This document shows, one piece after another, positions 1 through 8,352 of a DNA stretch of 39,559 nt (its first letter is position 1; every line of letters begins with the position of its first letter). The stretch comes from CAZDCZ01 sp964504155. Lineage in GTDB: Bacteria; Bacteroidota; Bacteroidia; Bacteroidales; UBA12077. The notes below the pieces were generated by a model, which saw only the letters and a program-made list of their open reading frames with translations, did no database searches and had not been told where the DNA came from. Position numbers and translations under genes: made by a program. The stretch covers positions 1 through 39,559 of the forward strand of contig CAZDCZ010000019.1 in assembly GCA_964504155.1 (NCBI GenBank), given 5' to 3'.

Positions 1-219
1 CGATAAGCGGCTATAAATTGACAACTTTAGTTTTCGGAGTAGTCTCAAAATTAAATAAATCAGTTATAAAAATAATTGTATGATTAATTTTTTTTAAATT
101 TAAGATATATTCTTTTAGATGATAGTTTGCTAAAGTAGGAAGAACCAATTTTTGATTGTAGTATATTTGGTTTAGTATTATAATTGGGAGTATAAAAAAA
201 CAAATAAAACAGTATACCA
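1..219. other. intergenic leader upstream of glycerol kinase
   Basis: AT-rich stretch at the left window edge with no convincing gene. A minus-strand open frame here overlaps the start of glpK, has no recognisable features, and is judged to be chance. The only element I can support is a -7-type promoter box, listed separately. The gene upstream of this gap lies outside the window. Confidence 0.6.
162..169 (+). promoter_or_regulatory. candidate Bacteroidota -7 promoter box for glpK
   Basis: TATATTTG is a perfect match to the Bacteroidota sigma-ABfr -7 consensus TAnnTTTG, 50 nt upstream of the glpK start codon. No good TTTG -33 box is seen at the usual spacing, so the call rests on the -7 element and its position only. 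Confidence 0.4.
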
Positions 220-1710
220 ATGAAAAAGAAATATATCTTATCTCTCGATCAGGGAACATCAAGCTCAAGAACTATTTTATTCGATTCAGAAGCTAATGTG
301 GTTGGTGTTGAACAATTAGAGTTTAAACAATATTACCCAAAGGCTGGTTGGGTCGAACACGATGCCCTCGAAATATTAGAGACACAATTATATACTGCAA
401 AAAAATTAATTAAAAAATTAAATATTTCTCCCTCAGAAATAGCATCTATTGGTATTGCAAATCAGAGAGAAACAACTGTTTTATGGAATAAAAAAACAGG
501 GAACCCTATTTGTAATGCAATTGTGTGGCAAGATAAACGTACAGCCGACATTTGTAAACAAATGATAAAAGATGATATGCAAAATTATGTAAAAGCATCT
601 ACAGGTTTAGTTATCGATTCGTATTTTTCAGCATCAAAAATTAATTGGATTTTAAATAATGTTCCAAATGCACGCAAATTAGCAACTAATGACGATTTGC
701 TTTTTGGAACAATAGATACATGGTTATTATGGAACCTTACAAAAGGAGAAATTCATATTACAGACTATTCTAATGCATCGAGAACTATGCTTTATAATAT
801 TAAGGAACTTGAATGGGACAAAAAACTTTTAAAATATTTCGATATTCCTGAAAATATTCTTCCCGAAGTTAAAAATTCAAGCGAAGTTTACGGAAAAACT
901 CATATAGATATTTTTGGAGAAGCAATAACAATAAGCGGTATAGCCGGCGATCAACAAGCCGCTTTGTTCGGACAGACTTGTTTTGATGTTGGAATGACAA
1001 AAAATACTTATGGTACAGGTTGTTTTATGCTTTTAAATACCGGCAATAAAATTGTTAATTCAAACTCGGGATTATTAACTACTATTGCTTGGGGAATAAA
1101 TAATAAAGTGGAATATGCTCTTGAAGGAAGCGTGTTTATTGCTGGAGCTGCAATAAAATGGTTGAGAGATGGTTTGAAATTAATTAAAAGTGCCGACGAA
1201 ACAGAAGAAATAGCATTTAATGTTGACGATACTGAAGAAGTATATGTTGTGCCTGCATTTTCGGGCTTAGGTGCGCCTTATTGGGATATGGATGCCAGAG
1301 GTGCAATTTTAGGACTTACACAAGGAGTAACTGATAAGCATATTATTCGAGCAACTCTGGAATCTTTAGCATACCAATCAATGGATGTTATTATGGCAAT
1401 GCAAAACGATTCGGGAATAGAACTTAAAAGTTTAAATGTCGATGGTGGAGCATCGGCAAATAATTTCTTAATGCAATTTCAAGCCGATATACTAAATGCA
1501 AATGTTGTGCGACCCGAAAATATTGAAACAACAGCCTTGGGAGTAGCTTATTTAGCTGGGTTGGCTATAAAATTTTGGACAAAAGAAGATATAATTGAAA
1601 AAAGAAAAGTTGAAAACAAATTTGTGCCTATTATGAACGAAAAACAAAGAACAAAATTATACTCAGGATGGCTTAAAGCAGTTGGAAAAACTAAAGGATG
1701 GCAACAATAA
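220..1710 (+). CDS. glpK: glycerol kinase
   Basis: Cytoplasmic FGGY-family kinase that phosphorylates glycerol to sn-glycerol 3-phosphate using ATP, feeding lipid synthesis or glycolysis. Visible hallmarks are the N-terminal phosphate-binding DQGTSSSRT at residues 10-18, the GDQQAALFG segment with the predicted catalytic base Asp244, the YGTGCFML segment, and the late GLGAPYWD and VDGGAS motifs of the second actin-like domain. The length of 496 residues is the usual size for GlpK. It starts at ATG. No glpF or glpD lies beside it in the window, so it seems to be the first gene of a short plus-strand group or stands alone. A -7 promoter box lies 50 nt upstream. Identification by motif and length is secure. 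Confidence 0.95.
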   Translation: MKKKYILSLDQGTSSSRTILFDSEANVVGVEQLEFKQYYPKAGWVEHDALEILETQLYTAKKLIKKLNISPSEIASIGIANQRETTVLWNKKTGNPICNAIVWQDKRTADICKQMIKDDMQNYVKASTGLVIDSYFSASKINWILNNVPNARKLATNDDLLFGTIDTWLLWNLTKGEIHITDYSNASRTMLYNIKELEWDKKLLKYFDIPENILPEVKNSSEVYGKTHIDIFGEAITISGIAGDQQAALFGQTCFDVGMTKNTYGTGCFMLLNTGNKIVNSNSGLLTTIAWGINNKVEYALEGSVFIAGAAIKWLRDGLKLIKSADETEEIAFNVDDTEEVYVVPAFSGLGAPYWDMDARGAILGLTQGVTDKHIIRATLESLAYQSMDVIMAMQNDSGIELKSLNVDGGASANNFLMQFQADILNANVVRPENIETTALGVAYLAGLAIKFWTKEDIIEKRKVENKFVPIMNEKQRTKLYSGWLKAVGKTKGWQQ

Positions 1711-1764
1711 TATACGCAATCTTGTTAGTATATATATACGAAAACTTATAAAAATAATTCGCAA

Positions 1765-2211
1765 ATGAAAAAAATAATATACTTAATATTCTTAACTCTA
1801 ATATTTAATAGTTGTGCAATGTACAAAATTGTTGATATTGGAAGTGTAAGTGATGTTGATTTTAAAGGAATAAAAAATAATATAATTAGTTTAGATATTT
1901 CTTTGCCAATAAAAAACCCAAATTTATATTCAATAAAAATAAAATCGGTAAATCTCGATTTGTATGTTAACGATAAATTATTTGGTAAAATAAAAAATAA
2001 TAATAATATTAAATTCGCTGCAAAGAGTAACAATACTTATTCTTTACCGGTTGATGTAGAAATGAAAAGTGTTCTTTCAGGAGCATTACAAATGATTAAT
2101 TTGTCAAATAGTAAGAATATTAAAGTTAGAATAAAAGGGAACGTAAAAGCCCGAGGATTAATATTTGTTAAGAAAATTGAAGTTGATGAAAACAGCATAA
2201 TCGAATTTTAA
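1765..2211 (+). CDS. LEA14-like (LEA type 2) lipoprotein
   Basis: A 148-residue protein with a short hydrophobic signal ending in FNSC, giving a probable lipidated Cys17. That lipobox is loose but acceptable for Bacteroidota. The mature part reads as a single all-beta LEA type 2 (WHy-like) domain. It runs through phrases such as LPIKNPNLYSIKIKSVNLDL, in which a conserved NPN is followed by alternating hydrophobic strands, and it ends with KGNVKARGLIFVKKIEV. Small envelope lipoproteins of this type are common in Bacteroidota and their function is unknown. It lies 54 nt after glpK on the same strand and may share its transcript, but no functional link to glycerol kinase can be inferred. Family call is by fold pattern only. 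Confidence 0.7.
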   Translation: MKKIIYLIFLTLIFNSCAMYKIVDIGSVSDVDFKGIKNNIISLDISLPIKNPNLYSIKIKSVNLDLYVNDKLFGKIKNNNNIKFAAKSNNTYSLPVDVEMKSVLSGALQMINLSNSKNIKVRIKGNVKARGLIFVKKIEVDENSIIEF

Positions 2212-2355
2212 TTATTTATTAAAAAATAACAGAAATTAGTAATTTGAATAAAGCATATATGTTTATTGGTTCATACTATAAAAAATATTATTATAGAAGA
2301 ACTATTAATTTCGTAAAGATGAAAAAATAGTTAATTTTGAAGAATTAAATAATAT

Positions 2356-2363
2356 TATATTTG
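2356..2363 (+). promoter_or_regulatory. candidate -7 promoter box upstream of SPOR gene
   Basis: TATATTTG matches TAnnTTTG exactly and lies 57 nt before the SPOR-domain gene start, inside a 209-nt gap that otherwise shows nothing. A TTTG at 2336-2339 is 16 nt upstream, shorter than the expected spacing of about 20 nt, so the -33 element is doubtful. Confidence 0.35.
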
Positions 2364-2420
2364 ATAAAATATTGATTTAAGTTTGCTAATATTTTTCAGT
2401 AAGTTATAAAACTAATACAT

Positions 2421-2888
2421 ATGAACACTCGCAAAGTATTTATAATAGTGCTTTTTCTTGCTTTTCATTTCCTTGTAAAAGCTCAAGAAAATAATGTATT
2501 TCAAAATAACGACAGTATTATAAACTATAATTATTCAAAATCCGATAGTGCAAAAAATATTATTCAAGATAAACGAATTGATGAGTTAGTTCAACGACAT
2601 ATTCAATATAATAAGTATAATAATGGCATTCTGGGTTATAGAATTAGAATATATTCTAATTTAGGGAAAAAAGCACGCTCAGAATCTGATAATGCAAGAG
2701 CTCGTTTTTATGGATATTTCCCAGAAATTCCTATTTACAGAAAATATGAAAGTCCATACTTTAAAGTTTATGTTGGAAACTTCAGAACAATGAACGATGC
2801 TTTAAATATTTTGAAAAGAGTAAAACATTATTTTCCGGAAGCATTTATTATTCACGATAAAATTAATTTCCCTAAGCTTGACGAATAA
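2421..2888 (+). CDS. secreted SPOR-domain protein
   Basis: A 155-residue protein with a cleavable signal peptide (VFIIVLFLAFHFLVKAQ, cleavage probably near residue 21). The C-terminal half, about residues 67-150, resembles a SPOR domain: GYRIRIYSN begins the first strand, followed by a helix rich in Ala, Arg and Ser, then SPYFKVYVGNFRTMNDALNIL. SPOR domains bind denuded glycan strands of peptidoglycan, often at division sites, so a periplasmic wall-binding role is likely. The low-complexity linker (residues 25-65) is rich in Asn, Asp and Ser. It is followed after 52 nt by the PurF-like gene and probably shares its transcript. A promoter-like box precedes it. No catalytic domain is present. 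Confidence 0.8.
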   Translation: MNTRKVFIIVLFLAFHFLVKAQENNVFQNNDSIINYNYSKSDSAKNIIQDKRIDELVQRHIQYNKYNNGILGYRIRIYSNLGKKARSESDNARARFYGYFPEIPIYRKYESPYFKVYVGNFRTMNDALNILKRVKHYFPEAFIIHDKINFPKLDE

Positions 2889-2940
2889 AACATAAAACTG
2901 TATTATTTATATAATATTAACTCGAATAGTAATATAAAAG

Positions 2941-4842
2941 ATGAGTGATCAAATAAAACATGAGTGTGGTATTGCTTTAATTCGTTTATTAAAGCCATTA
3001 GAATATTATCAGGCAAAGTATGGTACGTGGATGTATGGATTGCAGAAATTATATTTATTAATGGAGAAGCAACATAATCGTGGACAAGATGGAGCCGGTC
3101 TTGTAAATGTGAAATTTGATCTCCAACCCGGGAAAAAATATATAAATAGAGTTCGATCGAATGGTGATGCTCCAATTAAGGAGATATTCGATGAAGTAAA
3201 TAAAAATCACTTACATATTTGTGAGAAACATCCAGAATTGATTAATGATGCTGTATGGGCAAAAGAAAACTTGCCATTTGCAGGCGAATTGTATCTGGGA
3301 CATCTAAGATACGGAACTTTTGGTCGGAATAATATTGAGTATGTACATCCTGTTATGAGAGAGAATAATTGGAAGTCGAGAAATCTTGTTCTGGCCGGAA
3401 ATTTTAATATGACAAATGTCGATGAATTGTTTAAAGCACTTGTAGACTTAGGACAAGCTCCTAAAGATTATACCGATACAGTAACTGTTCTAGAGAAAGT
3501 AGGTCATTTCCTCGATGAGGAAAATCAATTATTATTCCGACAGTATAAAAACGAAGGAATAAATAATAAAGAAATTTCTCATCTTATAGCAGAAAATATT
3601 AGTGTAAAGAAAGTTCTTCAAGAAGCGAGTAAAGATTGGGATGGAGGATATGCTATGGCCGGAATGATTGGACATGGCGATGCTTTTGTTACTCGCGATC
3701 CTTGGGGTATCCGACCTGCTTTTTGTTATAAAGATGAAGAAATAGTTGTTGTGGCTTCTGAGCGCCCGGTTATTCAAACAGTAATGAATGTTAAGGAAGA
3801 TGATATTTATGAAGTAAATCCAGGTGAAGCAATAATCATAAAAAAGAATGGCGATATTCTAAATAGCGAAATAAGAGTGCCTAATAAAAAACAAGCTTGT
3901 TCATTCGAGAGAATATATTTTTCTCGTGGTAGCGATATAGATATTTATCAAGAAAGAAAACAATTAGGTCGCCTACTTACTCATCGAATATTAAAAGCTA
4001 TTGATAATGATATAGAAAATTCTGTATTTTCATTTATTCCTAATACAGCAGAAACAGCATTTTATGGAATGATAGATGGATTAAAAAAATCATGTATTAA
4101 TGTACAAAAAAAGAAAATACTAGCTTTAGGTAACAAATTAAACGAAGCAAGTCTCGATAAAATTATGTCAGAAAGAATTCGGGTAGAAAAAGTTGCTATT
4201 AAAGATATAAAATTACGAACATTTATTTCACAAGAAAAAGGTAGGAAAGACCTTGTTGGTCATGTTTACGATATTACTTACGGAACAGTTAATAAAGGAA
4301 AAGATAATTTAATTGTTATAGACGATTCTATTGTTCGTGGAACTACTTTAAAAGAGAGTATCTTAAAAATTCTCGATAGATTGAAACCTAAGAAAATACT
4401 TATAGTTTCTTCTTCGCCTCAAATTCGTTATCCCGATTGTTATGGTATAGATATGGCTAAACTAAGCGATTTTGTTGCATTTAAAGCTACTGTTGCCTTG
4501 CTTAAAGACACTAAACAGGAGAATATTATTAACGAGGTATATAAAAAATCGAAAGCTCAACAGAATTTGCCAAAAGAACAGATAGTAAACTATGTTAAAG
4601 AAATATATAAACCATTCTCTCCGGAGCAAATTTCAAGTAAAATTGCCGAATTACTTAAATCAGATGAGATAAATGCTGATGTAGAAATTATTTTTCAATC
4701 TATTGAAAATTTGCATTCTGCATGTCCTAATCATACTGGTGATTGGTATTTCACCGGGAATTATCCTACTCCCGGCGGGAATAAAGTTGTGAATAATGCA
4801 TTTGTAAATTATGTAGAAGGGAAAAATGTTAGAGCTTATTAA
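2941..4842 (+). CDS. PurF-like amidophosphoribosyltransferase, long form
   Basis: N-terminal class II (Ntn) glutamine amidotransferase domain fused to a type I phosphoribosyltransferase domain, the architecture of PurF, which makes 5-phosphoribosylamine from PRPP and glutamine. Cys9 would become the catalytic nucleophile after removal of an 8-residue propeptide. GHLRYGTFG (120-128), GNFNMTN (153-159) and RDPWGIRP (252-259) are the glutaminase-site motifs. VIDDSIVRGTT (459-469) is the PRPP loop. At 633 residues it is well over 100 longer than ordinary PurF (about 470-510). The extra length is an insertion around residues 60-115 and a C-terminal extension past residue 540. The usual VPDSG motif reads IPNTA (366-370). 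Bacteroidota commonly carry such a long paralogue beside a normal purF, so this may not be the main purine enzyme. Its stop codon lies inside a terminator hairpin. Confidence 0.75.
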   Translation: MSDQIKHECGIALIRLLKPLEYYQAKYGTWMYGLQKLYLLMEKQHNRGQDGAGLVNVKFDLQPGKKYINRVRSNGDAPIKEIFDEVNKNHLHICEKHPELINDAVWAKENLPFAGELYLGHLRYGTFGRNNIEYVHPVMRENNWKSRNLVLAGNFNMTNVDELFKALVDLGQAPKDYTDTVTVLEKVGHFLDEENQLLFRQYKNEGINNKEISHLIAENISVKKVLQEASKDWDGGYAMAGMIGHGDAFVTRDPWGIRPAFCYKDEEIVVVASERPVIQTVMNVKEDDIYEVNPGEAIIIKKNGDILNSEIRVPNKKQACSFERIYFSRGSDIDIYQERKQLGRLLTHRILKAIDNDIENSVFSFIPNTAETAFYGMIDGLKKSCINVQKKKILALGNKLNEASLDKIMSERIRVEKVAIKDIKLRTFISQEKGRKDLVGHVYDITYGTVNKGKDNLIVIDDSIVRGTTLKESILKILDRLKPKKILIVSSSPQIRYPDCYGIDMAKLSDFVAFKATVALLKDTKQENIINEVYKKSKAQQNLPKEQIVNYVKEIYKPFSPEQISSKIAELLKSDEINADVEIIFQSIENLHSACPNHTGDWYFTGNYPTPGGNKVVNNAFVNYVEGKNVRAY

Positions 4843-4896
4843 TAAGCTGAGTTCGATATAAGGAATATGACATATTTATATCGAACTCAGCTTATT
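4841..4896 (+). terminator. strong hairpin terminator between convergent genes
   Basis: A perfect 20-bp inverted repeat (arms 4841-4860 and 4877-4896) with a 16-nt loop, followed on the plus strand by a T-rich tract. The left arm includes the last two bases of the PurF-like stop codon, and the right arm ends 7 nt before the stop of the convergent acyltransferase. The T-tract is on the plus-strand exit side only. On the minus strand the sequence past the hairpin is not T-rich, so termination of the opposite transcript may be weaker. Confidence 0.85.
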
Positions 4897-4903
4897 TCTT
4901 TTT

Positions 4904-5890
4904 TTATTTGTTGATTTTATGCTTTGGTTTATATATAATGCTTTTTATTTTTCGTTTAATATCATTTATTTTCTTTTCTTTAAGATATGAATCGAAATAT
5001 CTTTCAATCTTTTTAGGATATACATCATTAATTGTAATTAGTATTCCTGTCTCTTCAACTTCACCGAACGATTCATTAATAGTTGTTCCAAAAGTTCTCA
5101 TTGTTGAAGAAAGATTTGTATAAGCATTAATTAATGGAGGAATATTTTCGCTTAATTCTCGAACTTTCTTAGAAAGTATTTTGTTGTTTTCTGCAAAATC
5201 TTTACCAGTAAAAATCTTATTCATTTCATCTTTGTTAATCCCAAGCTCAAGATTTTTTTTAGGAAATACTAAGTTGTCATTATCGTGAAAATATTTATCA
5301 ATAAAATATAAAATTAAATTTCTGGCTTCTCGATTATAATGTGTGTACATTGTAACCTTGCCGAAAAGATATTTAATATGAGGATTGTCAATAACTAATG
5401 CTCCTAATCCGTCCCATAAATTATCGAGAGCAAACATTGCTTTTTTAAATTTCCCGGTCGATTGATAATATGGCTGAACAAACGATCGTCCAAGTTCAAT
5501 TGTGTATGGAAGATAGTTGTTTTTAAAATCATCTGAGAAATTGAACAGTTTTTCAGTAGCAAGTTTATATGAATGTTTATTCGAATTGCATTCTTGAAAC
5601 CTATATCCTCCAATAATTTCTTTTTCTTTTGGATCCCAGGTTAATAATTGTTTATATGGATTAGTGCAAATATCGTAATTATCGATATCCATTTCTTTAC
5701 CTGTTCCCCCTCCGGCATTCCTGAAAGTTAGTTCTCGTAATCGACCTATTTCTCTCATTACATTAGGCGAGTCGTGATGAGTAATAATATATATATGATT
5801 ATGTCCGAAATTTGTGTGTCGCAGGAATTTGTCTTTATTCAATTCCTTTTCCAATAATTCTTTGCTTATTGGTTGAATTATCTCTTTCAT
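4904..5890 (-). CDS. glsB: GlsB-like N-acyltransferase (glycine lipid / N-acyl amino acid synthesis)
   Basis: A GNAT-fold acyltransferase of the hemolysin/OlsB-type group, 328 residues. Recognisable parts are the RLRELTFRNAGGGTG segment (50-64), IIGGYRF (92-98) and the ELGRSFVQPYYQ core motif (132-143), which in OlsB and GlsB relatives forms the acyl-carrier binding site. In Bacteroides thetaiotaomicron GlsB transfers a 3-hydroxy fatty acid to the amino group of glycine, the first step to glycine lipids. It lies 36 nt after a PlsC-like gene matching GlsA, which would O-acylate the product. The pairing strengthens the assignment. Amino acid specificity (glycine versus ornithine or others) cannot be read from sequence. 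It starts at ATG and ends 7 nt from the shared terminator. Confidence 0.8.
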   Translation of the reverse strand: MKEIIQPISKELLEKELNKDKFLRHTNFGHNHIYIITHHDSPNVMREIGRLRELTFRNAGGGTGKEMDIDNYDICTNPYKQLLTWDPKEKEIIGGYRFQECNSNKHSYKLATEKLFNFSDDFKNNYLPYTIELGRSFVQPYYQSTGKFKKAMFALDNLWDGLGALVIDNPHIKYLFGKVTMYTHYNREARNLILYFIDKYFHDNDNLVFPKKNLELGINKDEMNKIFTGKDFAENNKILSKKVRELSENIPPLINAYTNLSSTMRTFGTTINESFGEVEETGILITINDVYPKKIERYFDSYLKEKKINDIKRKIKSIIYKPKHKINK

Positions 5891-5926
5891 TTATTATTAG
5901 TTTATTAGAATATACAAAGATATAAA

Positions 5927-6772
5927 TTATTTTCGATTTATGTAATCGAAGAAAGTTAACTCATTATTCTTTTCTAAAGAATAAACATAATCCTTTATAT
6001 TAGATGCCCATTCATTTCGATTTCTCGATTTGTCTATTTCTTTATATGAAATAGGTTTCCCTATTGTAAATATTATTTTTTTATCCTTTTGTTTAAACAT
6101 TTCATCTACCAAATAAAACATTTCAAAATTAGTTTTTATCCCTAAAAAAATCCGAAAATTAGATAAATTGTAAAAAAAAGATGAATTTTTACCATTAATA
6201 TGTAATGGAATAATATCTCTTTCGTGCTTTATAGCTTTTGTAATAAAACTTTTTTTCCATTCTAAATCAACAATCTTTCCTTTTCGTTTACGAGAACATA
6301 ATCCGGCAGGAAAATTTAATATCTGGCTATCAGACTCGTAGGTGTATTCAATTTTTTTTGCATATTCTGTCGATTGTTTGCCATGCTTATTTATTGGAAT
6401 AAGTATAGAAGACGCATTTTTAACATTCATTAAAATATCGTTTACAAAAAATCTAACATTTGGGAATTTTTCCCCTATTATTGAAGTAAAAACAAGACCA
6501 TCTAATCCTCCTAACGGATGATTGGCTACAAATATAAAGCGACCATTATCTGGAACGTTTTCTATCCCATTTACAACAATTTTTAAATCGAAATGTTTTA
6601 TGCAGGCTTTTACAAAGTCTAAACCTTTTTTATCTCCAAATTCTGCAAGTATTTGATTTAATTCATCTTCGTGAATAATTCGTTTTAAATAGTTGTAAAT
6701 AAAACACGGTATAATTTTTGCTATTCTAGGATTTTTTTTCTTGAATACTTCTTTAATATCTATCTTGTCCAT
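5927..6772 (-). CDS. glsA: GlsA-like lysophospholipid-type O-acyltransferase
   Basis: A PlsC-superfamily acyltransferase of 281 residues. The catalytic block is VANHPLGGLDG, with His85 and Asp91 separated by five residues, not the usual four of NHX4D. A second block near residues 155-165 reads NFPAGLCSRKRKG, where standard PlsC enzymes have FPEG. Both variants occur in the Bacteroidota group that includes GlsA, which adds the second acyl chain to an N-acyl glycine to make a glycine lipid. It is probably a peripheral inner-membrane enzyme; no clear transmembrane helix is visible. It is the first gene of a two-gene minus-strand operon with the GlsB-like gene and is transcribed divergently from mraZ. 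The alternative is a generic 1-acylglycerol-3-phosphate acyltransferase. Confidence 0.75.
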   Translation of the reverse strand: MDKIDIKEVFKKKNPRIAKIIPCFIYNYLKRIIHEDELNQILAEFGDKKGLDFVKACIKHFDLKIVVNGIENVPDNGRFIFVANHPLGGLDGLVFTSIIGEKFPNVRFFVNDILMNVKNASSILIPINKHGKQSTEYAKKIEYTYESDSQILNFPAGLCSRKRKGKIVDLEWKKSFITKAIKHERDIIPLHINGKNSSFFYNLSNFRIFLGIKTNFEMFYLVDEMFKQKDKKIIFTIGKPISYKEIDKSRNRNEWASNIKDYVYSLEKNNELTFFDYINRK

Positions 6773-6902
6773 TACTTATAATTTGAGTTATAAAATCACT
6801 ATAAAATTACAGAAAATATCTTGAAAACGATATCTCGAGAAGCTTTTTGTAAATGTGTATTTTTATATTTATGTAATTATAAACGAAAAAGTTATCAACA
6901 AA

Positions 6903-6937
6903 GTGGTAAAAAGTGGTAAAAAGTGGTGTGATGTGGG
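6903..6937 (+). promoter_or_regulatory. MraZ operator: four GTGG boxes at 10-bp spacing
   Basis: GTGG occurs at 6903, 6913, 6923 and 6933, an exact 10-bp period that places all boxes on one DNA face. The first three lie in the repeated unit AAAGTGGT and the fourth reads GTGGG. MraZ proteins of Escherichia coli and Mycoplasma are known to bind such direct repeats ahead of their own operon. The array ends 41 nt before the mraZ start codon, so autoregulation of the dcw cluster is the likely role. A perfect TAnnTTTG box was not found between the array and the gene. Confidence 0.8.
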
Positions 6938-6978
6938 AAAATTTTGCATATTTTTACATAATAATTTAGTTTAATTGA

Positions 6979-7449
6979 ATGACAACATTTATAGGAGATT
7001 ATAATTGCAAAACTGATGCTAAGGGGAGAATTACTTTACCTTCGGCCTTGAAGAAGCAGATGTGTTCTGCTTCTCAGGGTATATTTGTTGTTAAAAAAGA
7101 TATTTTTGAAAAGTGTTTAGTACTATTTCCAATCGAAGAATGGGATAGGCAAAATAAAATAATACGAGATAAAATAAATCCGTATAATAAAGAACATAAT
7201 AAATTTTTAAGAAATTTCTACAGAGGTTCGGCAGAGGTTATACTCGATAGTAATAATCGTATGTTGATTCCTAAACGCTTATTAGATTTGGTTGAGATAA
7301 AAAAAGATGTTGTTCTTGCAGGGCAAGATGGCAAGATAGAAATCTGGGCCAATGAATTATACGAGTTTTTTGATGAAGAAAGTGAAAATTTTGCTGCTTT
7401 AGCCGAAAAGATAATGGGAGGTGATATAAACCGTGAAAATTTTGAATAA
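6979..7449 (+). CDS. mraZ: transcriptional regulator MraZ
   Basis: Ring-forming DNA-binding protein of the AbrB-like double-SpoVT fold, 156 residues, a usual length. Each of the two repeats shows its DxxxR signature: DAKGR at residues 13-17 and DSNNR at 90-94, each followed by a hydrophobic strand and P(S/K)xL. It is the first gene of the dcw cluster, where MraZ represses or modulates its own operon. The four GTGG boxes directly upstream are its expected binding site. The start is ATG, and the stop codon overlaps the rsmH start by one base (TAATG), indicating translational coupling. Confidence 0.95.
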   Translation: MTTFIGDYNCKTDAKGRITLPSALKKQMCSASQGIFVVKKDIFEKCLVLFPIEEWDRQNKIIRDKINPYNKEHNKFLRNFYRGSAEVILDSNNRMLIPKRLLDLVEIKKDVVLAGQDGKIEIWANELYEFFDEESENFAALAEKIMGGDINRENFE

Positions 7450-8345
7450 TGGAATATCATATACCGGTATTGTTAAACGAGAGTGTTAATGGTTTAAATA
7501 TTAAACCCGACGGAATATATGTTGATGTAACATTTGGAGGGGGAGGGCATTCTTACGAAATATTTAAACAACTTAAAACAGGCAAACTAATTGCTTTCGA
7601 TCAAGATATTGATGCAAAAGAGAATGTTATAGATGACGAGAGATTTATTTTTGTAAATCACAATTTTAGATTCATAAAAAATTTTTTAAAGTACTACAAA
7701 TTTAATAAGGTTGATGGTGTTTTTGCCGATTTAGGAGTTTCTTCACATCATTTCGATGTTGCAGAACGCGGTTTTTCATACAGGTACGACGGAGCTCTTG
7801 ATATGAGAATGAATAAAAGAACCGATTTTACTGCAGAAGATCTTATTAATAATTACGATGAGAAAGAATTAGCTCGTGTTTTTTTTGAATATGGCGAATT
7901 AAGAAATTCTAGAAGCATAGCAAAAAAAATCGTTTTGTCTCGAAAAGAAAATACTATTTCAAGTATTTTCCAATTATTAGAAATAATTAAACAATTTACT
8001 CCTCGGCGTGTCGAGAATAAATTCTATGCAAAAGTTTTTCAGGCATTACGTATAGAAGTTAATCACGAGATGGATGCTTTAAAAGAAATGCTGATTCGTG
8101 CCGAAGAAATGCTTGCCCCAGGAGGAAGACTTGTTGTTATTACTTATCACTCTCTTGAAGATCGTTTGGTTAAAAATTTTATGAAAAAAGGAAAATTTTC
8201 GGGTGAAGTAGAAACCGATTTCTATGGAAATAAATTAGTACCATTTAAATTGATTAATAAAAAAGTTATTTTGCCCGAACAAAATGAGATAAAAAAGAAT
8301 AGTAGAGCGCGTAGTGCTAAATTAAGAATTGCTGAAAAATTATAA
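7449..8345 (+). CDS. rsmH: 16S rRNA (cytosine-1402 N4) methyltransferase RsmH
   Basis: SAM-dependent methyltransferase, formerly MraW, that modifies C1402 in the ribosomal P site. Its 298 residues show the motif I loop DVTFGGGGHS (26-35), the FADLGVSSHHFD block, the GFSYRYDGALDMRM segment, and the C-terminal VITYHSLEDRLVKNF and SRARSAKLRIAE motifs that define the family. The start codon overlaps the mraZ stop. The next gene, ftsL-like, begins 7 nt downstream. It is a standard second gene of dcw clusters. Confidence 0.96.
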   Translation: MEYHIPVLLNESVNGLNIKPDGIYVDVTFGGGGHSYEIFKQLKTGKLIAFDQDIDAKENVIDDERFIFVNHNFRFIKNFLKYYKFNKVDGVFADLGVSSHHFDVAERGFSYRYDGALDMRMNKRTDFTAEDLINNYDEKELARVFFEYGELRNSRSIAKKIVLSRKENTISSIFQLLEIIKQFTPRRVENKFYAKVFQALRIEVNHEMDALKEMLIRAEEMLAPGGRLVVITYHSLEDRLVKNFMKKGKFSGEVETDFYGNKLVPFKLINKKVILPEQNEIKKNSRARSAKLRIAEKL

Positions 8346-8352
8346 GTAATAT

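Noticed and set aside
11..268. 85-codon open frame on the minus strand at the left edge
   Set aside because: It overlaps the start of glpK, has no recognisable domain, and hydrophobic frames are expected by chance in such AT-rich DNA.
2275..2296. CTATAA/TTATAG hairpin after the LEA14-like gene
   Set aside because: Only six A-T rich pairs and no U-run; too weak to call a terminator.
6892..6900. DnaA-box-like nonamer TTATCAACA next to the GTGG repeats
   Set aside because: It differs from TTATNCACA at an important position, is single, and there is no other origin feature nearby.
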